Assembly: GCF_018390695.1 (NCBI RefSeq)
Contig: NZ_JAHBGF010000003.1
Coordinates: 1 to 64,000, forward strand
Length of the DNA stretch: 64,000 nt
Direction of reading: 5' to 3'
Source of the DNA: Ancylobacter sonchi
GTDB lineage: Bacteria; Pseudomonadota; Alphaproteobacteria; Rhizobiales; Xanthobacteraceae
How positions within the stretch are numbered: position 1 is the stretch's first letter; each line of letters starts with the position of its first letter. Of this stretch, positions 22,575 through 30,905 are shown one piece after another. The notes below the pieces were generated by a model, which was given only the letters and a program-made list of their open reading frames with translations, did not search any database and was not told where the DNA came from. Position numbers and translations under genes: made by a program.

Positions 22575-22856
22575 ATGTCCGACATTCCGAATGATCAGCC
22601 GCTTTCCGACGCCGCCGCCGGCTTTGCCAAGGAGCAGCTGAAATCCTTCATCGAGCGCATCGAGCGCCTTGAGGAGGAGAAGGCGACCATCTCCGAGGAT
22701 ATCAAGGACGTGTTCGCCGAGGCCAAGGGCACAGGATTCGACGTGAAGGCGCTGCGCGAGATCCTCAGGATCCGCAAGCAGGATGCCGATCAGCTCGCCG
22801 AGCACGACGCGATCGTCGACCTCTATCGGCAGGCGCTGGGCATGGTGGGCGGCTAG
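22575..22856 (+). CDS. gapR: GapR-family DNA-binding protein (DUF2312)
   Basis: A 93-residue protein with the GapR pattern: AAAGFAKEQLKSFIERIERLEEEKATISEDIKDVFAEAKGTGFDVKALREILRIRKQD. In Caulobacter, GapR binds overtwisted DNA ahead of forks and stimulates topoisomerases. Copies occur in alphaproteobacterial phages. Here it lies at the head of the replication operon, so it may help the phage fork or alter the host chromosome during replication. Confidence 0.85.
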   Translation: MSDIPNDQPLSDAAAGFAKEQLKSFIERIERLEEEKATISEDIKDVFAEAKGTGFDVKALREILRIRKQDADQLAEHDAIVDLYRQALGMVGG

Positions 22857-22859
22857 TCC

Positions 22860-23699
22860 ATGGAGAGCGCGCGCCGTTCCATTCAGCCGATGGGGTTGCC
22901 GGGAATCGAACCCGGTGGCCAGTCGGCGCTTGATCGGACACCGGAATTCCGGTGGGTCGATCCGACCTCGCTGTTCGTCGACGAGAGCTACCAGCGGAAC
23001 CTGTCGGAGCGCTCGGTCCGGCTGATCCGCCGGATCGTCGCCGATTGGGACTGGCGCCGCTTCAAATGCCCTATCGCGGTTGAAACGCCGGAGGGCTTCG
23101 AGATCATAGATGGCCAGCACACCGCCATAGCGGCGGCATCACATCCCGGGGTAACGCAGATCCCGATCATGATCGTCGAGGCGGACGAGCCGGCCGAACG
23201 CGCGTTGGCGTTCATCGGGCACAATCGGGACCGGATCGCCGTGACTGCCACGCAGATGCACTTCGCCGCAGTGGCGGCAGGTGACCCCGAGGCGGTCACC
23301 ATTGATCAGGTCTGCCGTCGTGCGGGCGTCCGGGTGCTTCGCGTGCCTCCAGGTAGCGGGGCTTTCAAGCCGGGCGACACCATGGCTGTGGCCGCCATTG
23401 GCTCGCTGATCAATCGCCGCGGGGCGATGAAGGCGCGCCAGATGCTCGAAGTGCTGGCCGCCGCGCACATGGCGCCCGTCAGCGCCGCCGGCGTCAAGGC
23501 AGTGGAGATGCTGCTTTCCGACCCCGAATACAGCGACGAGGTGACCGCAGACGGCCTCCGCAACGTCATCATGACGCTTGGCCCGGACGCCGAGAAAGAG
23601 GCCAAGGTCTTTGCCGCTGCCCACAACGTGCCGCTCTGGCGCGCACTCGGCATCATCTGGTTCAAGAGGCGATCCCGTGGACGACAGCGCGCGAGCTGA
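22860..23699 (+). CDS. ParB-like nuclease-domain protein
   Basis: A 279-residue protein. Residues 30-125 carry the ParB/Srx-type layout: FRWVDPTSLFVDESYQRNLS, then a helix, then CPIAVETPEGFEIIDGQHTAIAA, and an IPIMIVEADEPAERALAF strand-helix. IDGQHT is the usual ParB box II (DGxHR) equivalent. The C-terminal half is helical. Such phage proteins may bind DNA or hydrolyse nucleotides. The first ~20 codons overlap a tRNA-like T-arm relic, so the true start may be at 22890 rather than 22860. Confidence 0.7.
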   Translation: MESARRSIQPMGLPGIEPGGQSALDRTPEFRWVDPTSLFVDESYQRNLSERSVRLIRRIVADWDWRRFKCPIAVETPEGFEIIDGQHTAIAAASHPGVTQIPIMIVEADEPAERALAFIGHNRDRIAVTATQMHFAAVAAGDPEAVTIDQVCRRAGVRVLRVPPGSGAFKPGDTMAVAAIGSLINRRGAMKARQMLEVLAAAHMAPVSAAGVKAVEMLLSDPEYSDEVTADGLRNVIMTLGPDAEKEAKVFAAAHNVPLWRALGIIWFKRRSRGRQRAS

Positions 23700-24045
23700 G
23701 GCGCTCGAGGCGGAGAACGAGCGTCTCCGCCAGCGCGTCGATCAGTTGGAAACGGCCCTGGGCACCGATTTCATCGTGCCGGTCGAGTGGCGCCTCACGG
23801 TGAGTGAAGCGCGCTGCGTCGGGGTGCTGTTGAAACGAGACGTCGCGACGAAGGATGCCATCATGGCCGCGCTCTATCGCGCCGACGGCCGCGAAGAGGC
23901 CGACATAAAGATCGCGGACGTCTTCATCTGCAAAATCAGGAAGAAGCTCAAGCCTTTTGGCATCGCGATAGAAACCCGTTACGGCATCGGTTGGGAGATA
24001 CCCGCCCGCCGCGAAATCGTCCGCCTGCTTGGGGGGACGTCATGA
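23677..24045 (+). CDS. Winged-helix DNA-binding protein (OmpR/PhoB-type fold)
   Basis: A 122-residue protein starting with GTG at 23677, with AGAGG upstream. An N-terminal coiled coil (ALEAENERLRQRVDQLE) is followed by a winged helix: LTVSEARCVGVLL, KDAIMAALY, ADIKIADVFICKIRKKLKPFGIAIETRYGIGWEI. That is the DNA-binding half of OmpR/PhoB-type regulators, without the receiver domain. It is probably a phage transcription factor. Confidence 0.75.
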   Translation: MDDSARAEALEAENERLRQRVDQLETALGTDFIVPVEWRLTVSEARCVGVLLKRDVATKDAIMAALYRADGREEADIKIADVFICKIRKKLKPFGIAIETRYGIGWEIPARREIVRLLGGTS

Positions 24046-25019
24046 CTGGCCGGATCCTACCTAATCTGCTCAACCCGCTCTATCAGCCGGAGGTGGTGCC
24101 GTTCCCGGCGCCGGCGCGGCGCGGCCCGCGGGAGAAGCTGCCGGAGGCAGCACTGCGCGAGGCCTTCGAGGCCGACCGCTCCGATGCGGAGATCGCCGAG
24201 GCGTTCGGTTGCTCGCGCCAGCTGGTGGCGCAGAAGCGCTCGAAGCTGGGTCTGAGGAGGCGGGAGAAGGCGGACGCCAAACGCGCGCCCAGCCGCTTTC
24301 AATCGAAGGTCGCGACCGATCGCGCCGCGCGGCTGCCGCCGGTCGACCACCCCGCGCTGAGCGAGGAACGCACCATCTACCCGGCGACGGTGACGGCGGT
24401 CGATGGCCTGCCCAATGTGCTCGTGTCCGCGGCGAACCATTGGAAGATCGGCGGGCGGATCGCCAAGGGCGCCTGGAGCGGCTTTCCCGTCTATGCCCTG
24501 ACGCTTGAGGAGCGCGCCACCTGCCCGGACAGCTGCCGGCATTGGCGCAGCTGTTACGGCAACAGCATGCATTTCGCCAAGCGGCTGCAGCACGGCCCGG
24601 CGTTGGAAGATCGGCTCGAGCATGAGCTCGCCATCCTCCAATCCCGCCACCCGGCCGGCTTCGCGGTGCGCCTTCACGTGCTCGGCGACTTCTATTCGCC
24701 GGCCTATGTCGCGCGCTGGGCGGGGTTCCTCGACCGATTTCCAGCCCTGCACGTCTTCGGCTTCACCGCGAGGATCGACGCGGCTTCCGACCCGATTGCC
24801 TTGGCGCTCGTGCACTTGGTGCTGGAGCGCTGGGAGCGCTTCGCCATCCGCTTCTCGAATGCGCCTGTCGACGAATGCTCGACCGTCACCGTCGAGCACC
24901 CGCGCCAGGTGCCGGCCGACGCCGTGCTGTGCCCGCAGCAGGTCGGCAAGACCGCCTCCTGTTCCACCTGTGCGCTGTGCTGGCAAAGCCGCCGACGCAT
25001 CGCCTTCCTTCAGCATTGA
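24042..25019 (+). CDS. GP88-like phage protein
   Basis: A 325-residue protein. The first 90 residues are basic with a small helix-turn-helix-like segment (SDAEIAEAFGCSRQLVAQKRSKLGLRRR). The rest matches the phage GP88 family: NVLVSAANHWKIGGRIAKGAWSGFPVYALTLEERATCPDSCRHWRSCYGNSM, then a RLHVLGDFYS segment and a C-terminal CSTCALCW. The Cys arrangement suggests metal or Fe-S binding. No activity is established for the family. Confidence 0.65.
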   Translation: MTGRILPNLLNPLYQPEVVPFPAPARRGPREKLPEAALREAFEADRSDAEIAEAFGCSRQLVAQKRSKLGLRRREKADAKRAPSRFQSKVATDRAARLPPVDHPALSEERTIYPATVTAVDGLPNVLVSAANHWKIGGRIAKGAWSGFPVYALTLEERATCPDSCRHWRSCYGNSMHFAKRLQHGPALEDRLEHELAILQSRHPAGFAVRLHVLGDFYSPAYVARWAGFLDRFPALHVFGFTARIDAASDPIALALVHLVLERWERFAIRFSNAPVDECSTVTVEHPRQVPADAVLCPQQVGKTASCSTCALCWQSRRRIAFLQH

Positions 25020-25028
25020 GGTGCCGCC

Positions 25029-26405
25029 ATGACGCTGACGATGGAGGCCTGGGAGCGGGCCTATATGCGATTCCGCGCCGCGGTGAGCGAGGACGAGCTG
25101 TTCAGCTGGTTCGGTCGCATGGAGGTGCAGCGCATCGCCGGCATGACGATCGAGCTGTCGTTTCCGACGCGCTTCCTTTGCCGGTGGGTGAGCGAGCGCT
25201 ACGACGCTCGTCTGTCAGCGGCCCTCGACATGGAGTGTCCGGGTGCCGGCATCCGGTATGTGACGCGGGTCATTCGGGCGCCGGCGGTCATGCCGGCGGC
25301 GACGCTGGCCACGGTGGCGATAGAGCCGTCGTCGACGGTTGACGTGCCCGCCACGCAGAAGGCGTCGGTCGGAGCGCCGCTGGATCCGCGCTTCGTCTTT
25401 TCATCCTATCGCCTCGGCGACGCCAACCGCCTCGCTCAGGCGGCCGTGGCGAACGCTGCGACCGGCCGGGTGGCCTTCAATCCGCTGTACCTCCATAGCG
25501 GGATCGGTCTCGGCAAGACGCATCTGGTTCAAGCCCTGGCGGCAGCGGTCACCGGGCAGGGCCGTCGAACGGTCTATCTCGTCGGCGAGCGCTTCGCGTC
25601 CGACTTCGAGGCAGCGCAGCGGGCCCGGGCCGAGGGCGCTTTCAAGGAAGCGGTACGCGGCGCCGACCTGCTGGTGATCGACGATCTCCAGTGGCTTCAG
25701 GGGCGGACGGCACAGAGGGAGTTCGGCTTCACGCTCAATGCGTTCATCGACGCCGGCCGGCAGATCGTGCTCACGGCCGATCGGCCGCCCGTCGACCTGG
25801 GCTTGGAGGATCGGGTGCGTTCCCGGCTTGCTGGCGGGCTGGTGGTGGAGATCGAGCCCTTCGGCGAGGACCTTCGCCGGGACATCCTCATCGCCCGGAC
25901 GGCGACGCTGGCAAAGCACCATGCTGGCTTCGCCGTGCCGAGCGCGGTGCTCGAGTTCATCGTGAGGCAATGCGTCGACAACGGACGGGATCTGGATGGC
26001 GCCATCAACCGGCTGCTCGCGCGTCAGCAATTGTCCGGCGAGGCCGTCACATTGGAGATGGCCGAGCTCGCTCTGCACGACCTCGTCCGCTCACCAGAGC
26101 CGAAGCGGGTGCGGGTCGACGACATCGTGCGTGTGGTCGCCAAGCACTACAACGTCACCCGCGCCGACCTCCTCTCGCAGCGCCGCACCGCCAATGTGGT
26201 GAAGCCGCGCCAGATCGCGATGTACCTGTCGAAGACGCTCACCCTCCGCTCGCTGCCGGAGATCGGCCGGCGCTTCGGCGGGCGCGACCACACCACCGTG
26301 TTGCACGCGGTGCGCAAGATCGAAGGTCTTTGCGCCGGCAACACCGTCATCTCCGGCGAGGTGAAAGCCCTCACCGCCGTGCTCGCGGAAGGGATCGCCA
26401 CGTGA
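25029..26405 (+). CDS. dnaA: DnaA-type replication initiator, full length
   Basis: A 458-residue DnaA with all four domains. Domain I is at 1-80; a linker is at 81-120; the AAA+ domain has Walker A GIGLGKTH at 158-165, Walker B LLVIDDL at 214-220 and an arginine-finger segment RSRL at 264-267; domain IV ends with the DnaA signature [15 protein letters not shown] at 416-430. It should bind ATP and DnaA boxes and open an origin. A GAGGTG site precedes the ATG. Host DnaA is normally beside oriC; in a phage operon the protein may direct replication initiation to phage DNA or displace host control. Confidence 0.92.
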   Translation: MTLTMEAWERAYMRFRAAVSEDELFSWFGRMEVQRIAGMTIELSFPTRFLCRWVSERYDARLSAALDMECPGAGIRYVTRVIRAPAVMPAATLATVAIEPSSTVDVPATQKASVGAPLDPRFVFSSYRLGDANRLAQAAVANAATGRVAFNPLYLHSGIGLGKTHLVQALAAAVTGQGRRTVYLVGERFASDFEAAQRARAEGAFKEAVRGADLLVIDDLQWLQGRTAQREFGFTLNAFIDAGRQIVLTADRPPVDLGLEDRVRSRLAGGLVVEIEPFGEDLRRDILIARTATLAKHHAGFAVPSAVLEFIVRQCVDNGRDLDGAINRLLARQQLSGEAVTLEMAELALHDLVRSPEPKRVRVDDIVRVVAKHYNVTRADLLSQRRTANVVKPRQIAMYLSKTLTLRSLPEIGRRFGGRDHTTVLHAVRKIEGLCAGNTVISGEVKALTAVLAEGIAT

Positions 26406-27007
26406 AGCCCGCGCCCGATCTTGGCCCGTTCGCCGGCATGCCAGGTGGCTACCGCGTCATCTGCATCGACGCGCCGCACAAGTTCGTTGCCGGCACCAAG
26501 CGCCGGCCGCAGCACTACAAGCGGATGACCGACGACGAGATCGCCGCGCTGCCCATCCGCGCCCTGGCTGACCCCGCCGGCTGCTGGCTGTTCTTCTGGA
26601 CGACGGGCCCGAAGCTGCCGAAGGCCTTCGGCATCCTGAAGTCCTATCGCTTCCGCTATTCCGGCATGGGCTTCGTCTGGCTCAAGACGCATATGCGGTT
26701 CGGCCGCGCCGGCGAGCCGCTTTTCTATCCGCGCAACTGCTTCCACGTCGGCCAGGGCTATACCACGCGCAAGAACGCTGAGTTCTGCTTGCTGGCGCGG
26801 ATCGGCAAGCCGAAGCGCCTCAGCGCCAGCGTGTTCGAGGTGATCCTGTCGGCGCGCCGGGAGCACAGCCGCAAGCCCGAGGAATTCTACGAGCGGGTGC
26901 AGACGTTCGCCCCCGGCCCCTATGTCGAGATCTTCGCGCGCCAGCGCCGATCGGGATGGGACTGCTGGGGCAACGAGACCGACCGCTTCGGCGAGGTGGC
27001 GGCATGA
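26402..27007 (+). CDS. MT-A70-family adenine methyltransferase, altered catalytic motif
   Basis: A 201-residue protein from the GTG at 26402 (GTGA overlap with dnaA). It follows the MT-A70 pattern: [11 protein letters not shown], then [32 protein letters not shown], and a C-terminal strand. The catalytic DPPW is here DAPH at residues 23-26. Known members methylate adenine N6 in DNA or RNA. With the changed motif, activity may be altered or lost; variants with DPPH occur in phages and may be active. It follows dnaA directly, which could protect or mark the phage origin. Confidence 0.75.
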   Translation: MKPAPDLGPFAGMPGGYRVICIDAPHKFVAGTKRRPQHYKRMTDDEIAALPIRALADPAGCWLFFWTTGPKLPKAFGILKSYRFRYSGMGFVWLKTHMRFGRAGEPLFYPRNCFHVGQGYTTRKNAEFCLLARIGKPKRLSASVFEVILSARREHSRKPEEFYERVQTFAPGPYVEIFARQRRSGWDCWGNETDRFGEVAA

Positions 27008-27327
27008 CGCGCGAGATCCTGCCGGCGCGCCGCCGCTCCGAAACCTTCGACCTCATGGTCGGCAACATCCGCTACACGGCGACGTTCGGCCTCTATGACG
27101 ACGGCCGACCCGGCGAGCTGTTCATCGACGGGCTCAAGGCCGGCTCCGACGCCCAGGTCAACGCCCGCGACGCGGCGGTGCTGATGAGCATCGCCCTGCA
27201 GTACGGCGCCCCCGTCGACGTGCTGCGCCATGCGATATCGCGCACCCCGAATGGCGCGCCGCAGGGGCCGGTCGGCATGCTGCTCGACCGCTTCGCCGAG
27301 ATCACCGCCGGGGAGGGCGAGCCATGA
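27004..27327 (+). CDS. TSCPD domain protein
   Basis: A 107-residue protein with the TSCPD pattern: [60 protein letters not shown]. This domain occurs at the C-terminus of class II ribonucleotide reductases and alone in rhizobial phages and chromosomes. The alone form could be a partner of a nucleotide reductase; there is none in the window. ATGA coupling to the previous gene. Confidence 0.75.
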   Translation: MTREILPARRRSETFDLMVGNIRYTATFGLYDDGRPGELFIDGLKAGSDAQVNARDAAVLMSIALQYGAPVDVLRHAISRTPNGAPQGPVGMLLDRFAEITAGEGEP

Positions 27328-28160
27328 GCATCGCGATGACAGCTGCCGACGTAAGGCACGCACTCCTGAATCTCTACAGCGGCCCCGGCTGGCGCCTCTT
27401 CTTCGAGGTGTCGAACGACACCGGTACTAAGGCCAACCGGTGGATCGATGCGGTCGCCTGCGGCATCTGGCCGTCGAACGGCTTCGAGGTCATCGGCATC
27501 GAGATCAAGGTTTCGCGCGCGGATTGGAAGAGGGAGCGCGAGGAGCCGGAGAAGGCGCAAGCGTTGATGCGCTTCTGCAATCGCTGGTATCTCGCCTGTC
27601 CGGATGGCCTGGTGAAGCCGGATGAACTTCCCGTCAGCTGGGGCCTGCTGACGGTGAAAGATGGGAAGGCGCGCACGAAGGTGCAGGCGCCAAAGCTCGA
27701 GCCGGAGCCGCTTACGTCCGGTTTCGTCATGGCGATCCTGCGACACGCCAATGCGCTCGATATGGAGCTGGTGCAGCGGCTTGTCGAAGAGAGGGACGCT
27801 GCCCGTCAGAAGAGCTTCGACGAAGCCCTGGAGCGAACGGCCGCCCGCCGCGTCGCCGATGTCTCGCAACGCGCCGATAAGGCGCTGAAGGTGGCTGAGC
27901 GGATCAAGGCGATCACCGGCGACGATATCGCCGACTGGTCGTTCGACGATAAAGCGTTGGCGGCGGCGTACCTGCTCATGAAGCAGGGCCGGGTTCACGA
28001 AACCATCGGATATGGCGTCGAGACGCTACCCGGCCTCCTGGTCGATCTTCGCCGGGCACAGACCGCGTTGGAAGGTTGGATGAACCTGCCGGCGCTTGTG
28101 GACCTTCGTCAGGAGATCGCTGCGGCTGATCCCGACCTGAAGTCACGAAAGGGACGGTGA
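27324..28160 (+). CDS. MmcB-like PD-(D/E)XK nuclease-fold protein
   Basis: A 278-residue protein. Residues 38-75 (NRWIDAVACGIW, then GFEVIGIEIKVSRADWKRE) have the D42 ... E60-x-K62 pattern of a PD-(D/E)XK nuclease and match the MmcB-type DNA repair family. The second half is helical and basic. It probably cuts or processes DNA in replication or recombination. The start is the ATG of an ATGA overlap. Confidence 0.7.
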   Translation: MSIAMTAADVRHALLNLYSGPGWRLFFEVSNDTGTKANRWIDAVACGIWPSNGFEVIGIEIKVSRADWKREREEPEKAQALMRFCNRWYLACPDGLVKPDELPVSWGLLTVKDGKARTKVQAPKLEPEPLTSGFVMAILRHANALDMELVQRLVEERDAARQKSFDEALERTAARRVADVSQRADKALKVAERIKAITGDDIADWSFDDKALAAAYLLMKQGRVHETIGYGVETLPGLLVDLRRAQTALEGWMNLPALVDLRQEIAAADPDLKSRKGR

Positions 28161-29071
28161 TGCCCGCGGAGCGCGAATTCGAACTGGCGGCGCCACCTGC
28201 GCCCAAGCGCACCCGCGTCCGCCGTGGCGGCTGGTCCTGGGGGCCGGTTGAGGGTGCCAAGCTGCGCGTGCTGTCGCTCGGTGCCGGGGTGCAGTCGACG
28301 ACGCTGGCGCTCATGGCGGCACATGGCTTGATCGGGCCGATGCCGGATTGCGCCATCTTCGCCGACACGGGCGCTGAACCCGCTCCGGTCTATGATCAAC
28401 TGGCGTGGTTGCAGTCGGGCCAGCTGGGATTGCCATTTCCGATCCACGTCGTGTCGGCCGGCAGCATCAAGCGGGAAATCATCGACGCGGCGGCCGGCCT
28501 GAATGGTGCTTCTGGCCGTCCGCCCTTCTTCGTAAAGTCGGGCAAGGGGCGCCTCGGGCAGATCAACCGGCAATGCACCCAAGACTATAAGATCGACCCG
28601 ATCCGAAAGAAGCAGCGCGACCTGCTCGGCTTCCGTCCCCGCCAGCGGATCCCCGATGCGCAGGTAGAGGTCTGGATCGGCATCAGCACCGACGAAACTG
28701 TGCGCGCCGGCTCCTCGTGGGACAACTGGTCAGTCAACCGCTATCCGCTGCTCGAAAAGGGGATGTCGCGCACCGACTGCGAGCGCTGGCTCTCGATCCA
28801 TGGCTATCCGGTGCCGATGAAGAGCGCCTGCACATTCTGTCCGTATCGTACGGACCGCGAATGGCGCCACATGCGCGACCACGACCCGGAAGCCTGGAAG
28901 GAAGCGGTCGCCATCGACGCGATGGTCCGTGACATGCACAGGCATGGCAAAATCCGCGGCGAACTGTTCGTGCATCGCTCCGGCGTGCCCCTCGATGAGG
29001 TCGACCTGCGCACCGATGAGGAAGCCGGCCAAGGCCTGCTCATGGTCTGCGAAGCGGGGTGCGGGTTGTGA
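28160..29071 (+). CDS. PP-loop ATPase / PAPS reductase-like protein
   Basis: A 303-residue protein. SLGAGVQSTTLALMA at 39-53 is a PP-loop, used by ATP pyrophosphatases that adenylate a substrate. Residues 200-220 (SACTFCPYRTDREWR) hold a Cys pair typical of the PAPS reductase/phosphoadenylyl-sulfate group in phages. Function in phages is unproved; base or tRNA modification are options. The ATG at 28160 overlaps the upstream stop; AGGGA lies upstream. Confidence 0.75.
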   Translation: MPAEREFELAAPPAPKRTRVRRGGWSWGPVEGAKLRVLSLGAGVQSTTLALMAAHGLIGPMPDCAIFADTGAEPAPVYDQLAWLQSGQLGLPFPIHVVSAGSIKREIIDAAAGLNGASGRPPFFVKSGKGRLGQINRQCTQDYKIDPIRKKQRDLLGFRPRQRIPDAQVEVWIGISTDETVRAGSSWDNWSVNRYPLLEKGMSRTDCERWLSIHGYPVPMKSACTFCPYRTDREWRHMRDHDPEAWKEAVAIDAMVRDMHRHGKIRGELFVHRSGVPLDEVDLRTDEEAGQGLLMVCEAGCGL

Positions 29072-30084
29072 TCATCCGCCGCCGCTACAACCGAAACTTC
29101 ACCGTCCTGCCCAATGCGGTGGTCGAAGACGACCGGCTGTCGCCCGAGGCGCTCGGCGTGCTCGTCTATCTGCGCAGCCGGCCGGAGGCATGGAACGTTG
29201 AGCTCTCGCACCTCAGCGAGCGGTTCCGCATAGGCCGGGACAAGACGCAGCGTGTCGTCGCCGAGCTCGTCGAAGCCGGGTGGATAAAACGAGAACGTAC
29301 GCGTGATCCCGTCACCCGGGCGTTCAACGGTATCGACTATGTTGTGTACGACGAGCCGAACGACACTAGCGATAGTGCCGCCGACGCCAGTTCGGAGGCG
29401 GAGCCACAGCCTGAAAATCCGGTTGTGGCTCATGCTGCACCCAAGCACCGGCCACAGCCTGAAAAGCCGCGCGCGGCAAATCCGGTTGTGCATATAGAAG
29501 AAGCAAATACGGAAAGAGAGAAAACAACCCCCATAGCCCCCAAGGGGGCGGTGGGCGAGGATAGCCGTGAAGAGGGCAGGGGCGACCAGCTCTTCGGGAA
29601 GTTCCTGCACGACTACGCACCACCGCCGACGGCCTCGCTCGTCACACCGCTGCGGCATTGGAACAAGCTCTCGGAGGCTGACAAGGCGAAGGCCATCGCG
29701 GCCATCGGACCGTACCGTGCCGCCTGCAAAGCCGAGCGGCGCAAGATGCTCGACCCGTCGGCCTATCTGAGCCGGCGCATGTTCGACAATTTCGCCACCT
29801 CGCCGGTGCAGCGGCCGCCCGAAAGTCCGGCCGTCGCCGCGCTGAGGCGCGCCCTCAGCCCCGGCTTCTCCGGCGGCGTGCTGGTGGAGCGTGGGACCGG
29901 TGCCTGGATGGCGTGGCAGGCCGTCGCACTGGAGGCGGGCTTCCCGCTGCACGCCATCGTCTACCGCGCCGCGCCATTCGCCGGCCGTGATCGTGAGATG
30001 ACGGGCCGCTATCTGCCGAGCGAGTGGCCGCCCAGCCGTGACGGGCCGGACCTGTTGCAGCGGGCGGCAGGTGATTCAGCATGA
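29068..30084 (+). CDS. Replication-initiator-like protein (N-terminal HTH)
   Basis: A 338-residue protein beginning with GTG at 29068. The first 95 residues (NFTVLPNAVVEDDRLSPEALGVLVYLRSRPEAW, then SHLSERFRIGRDKTQRVVAELVEAGWIKRER) are the helix-turn-helix domain of phage replication proteins. A Pro/Glu/Ala-rich linker at 105-165 is coded by direct repeats, and a C-terminal domain may hold partners. This is the plan of lambda O, including the repeats inside the gene. Confidence 0.75.
   Translation: MIIRRRYNRNFTVLPNAVVEDDRLSPEALGVLVYLRSRPEAWNVELSHLSERFRIGRDKTQRVVAELVEAGWIKRERTRDPVTRAFNGIDYVVYDEPNDTSDSAADASSEAEPQPENPVVAHAAPKHRPQPEKPRAANPVVHIEEANTEREKTTPIAPKGAVGEDSREEGRGDQLFGKFLHDYAPPPTASLVTPLRHWNKLSEADKAKAIAAIGPYRAACKAERRKMLDPSAYLSRRMFDNFATSPVQRPPESPAVAALRRALSPGFSGGVLVERGTGAWMAWQAVALEAGFPLHAIVYRAAPFAGRDREMTGRYLPSEWPPSRDGPDLLQRAAGDSA
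29364..29491. other. Candidate replication origin inside the initiator gene
   Basis: CACTA-GCGA-TAGTG palindrome (29364-29377), then CCACAGCCTGAAAA at 29404 and again at 29452, and AATCCGGTTGTG at 29416 and 29479. These give four CCACARCC-type half-sites in alternating direction. An A-rich stretch (29492-29530) follows directly. A 8/9 match to a DnaA box (TTATCCACC, reverse) lies at 29279-29287. The pattern resembles lambda ori inside O. Confidence 0.5.
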
Positions 30085-30098
30085 TGTGGGGAGCAGTG

Positions 30099-30812
30099 AT
30101 GGCCAAAGGCCGTAAGCGGAAGACGGGGAAGCGGACGCCGAGCGGCAAGCTCTCGGAAAGCAAAGCCGAGAAGGCGCGGCGTGGACTGGGCGATGTGCGT
30201 TCTGTGGCGATGGCCCAACCGCATCGCGCTGCCGTCGGCAAGGATCGCCGGCTCGACCAGCGCGCCGCAACCGAGCTCGGTCGCCTGTTTATGATCGGTC
30301 GGATCGATGAGGCGCAATACTGGGCTGGCGAACGTTGGTTCCGACTGATCGGCGAGTTCCACCAGATCATGGCCTCGCCAATCACCAATACCACCATCTT
30401 GGGCACGATGGCGGCCGGCGATCGAGGCGATCGTGATGGTGATGTAGGAGCGGCCGAGCGCCCGGAAACGGAAGAGGAGCGGCGAGAGCGTGTGCTCGGT
30501 CACCATGGCTCGGCGATGAGCGTCCTGCGAAAGACTGCTGATCACCGCGCTGTGTTTCGGACGCTTGAAGCGGTGGTTCTCTATGATTGCCCCATTGGCG
30601 GAGAGCCCGAGCTCGTCGTGCTGAAGGAGGGGCTGTCGGTACTCGCGCGCTTCTGGCGCCTCCGGTCACCGCCCAAGGCCGACGAAGAACTCCCGGTGCG
30701 TGTCGCAGGGCACCGATATGATAGGCCGGCGTGGCCGCATGACGTGCGCATTGTGGACATTGTGGTGCGCGACCCGACGGATCCGGAACCAGCACTGGAC
30801 AAAAGCGGATGA
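30099..30812 (+). CDS. Hypothetical protein at the end of the replication operon
   Basis: A 237-residue basic protein (MAKGRKRKTGKRTPSGKLSESKAEKARRG...) found in many rhizobial phages. The middle holds a helix IDEAQYWAGERWFRLIGEFHQ; the C-terminal half is beta/alpha with DCPIGGEPELVVLKEGLSVLARFW. The ATG at 30099 has GGGAG seven bases upstream and is better than 30081. It might be a late regulator because it is last before the terminator, but this is inference. Confidence 0.6.
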   Translation: MAKGRKRKTGKRTPSGKLSESKAEKARRGLGDVRSVAMAQPHRAAVGKDRRLDQRAATELGRLFMIGRIDEAQYWAGERWFRLIGEFHQIMASPITNTTILGTMAAGDRGDRDGDVGAAERPETEEERRERVLGHHGSAMSVLRKTADHRAVFRTLEAVVLYDCPIGGEPELVVLKEGLSVLARFWRLRSPPKADEELPVRVAGHRYDRPAWPHDVRIVDIVVRDPTDPEPALDKSG

Positions 30813-30855
30813 ATCTGTCGTAATTGCCGACGAAATTCATGATCGGAACGACCTA

Positions 30856-30888
30856 CGCCCGGTGGCCAGATGGCGCGCCGGGCGTTTT
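30856..30888 (+). terminator. Rho-independent terminator of the rightward operon
   Basis: CGCCCGG at 30856-30862 pairs with CCGGGCG at 30878-30884, and TTTT follows. It stands 44 bp after the stop of the last replication-operon gene. Confidence 0.8.
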
Positions 30889-30905
30889 CTATTGGGGATT
30901 CCGCC

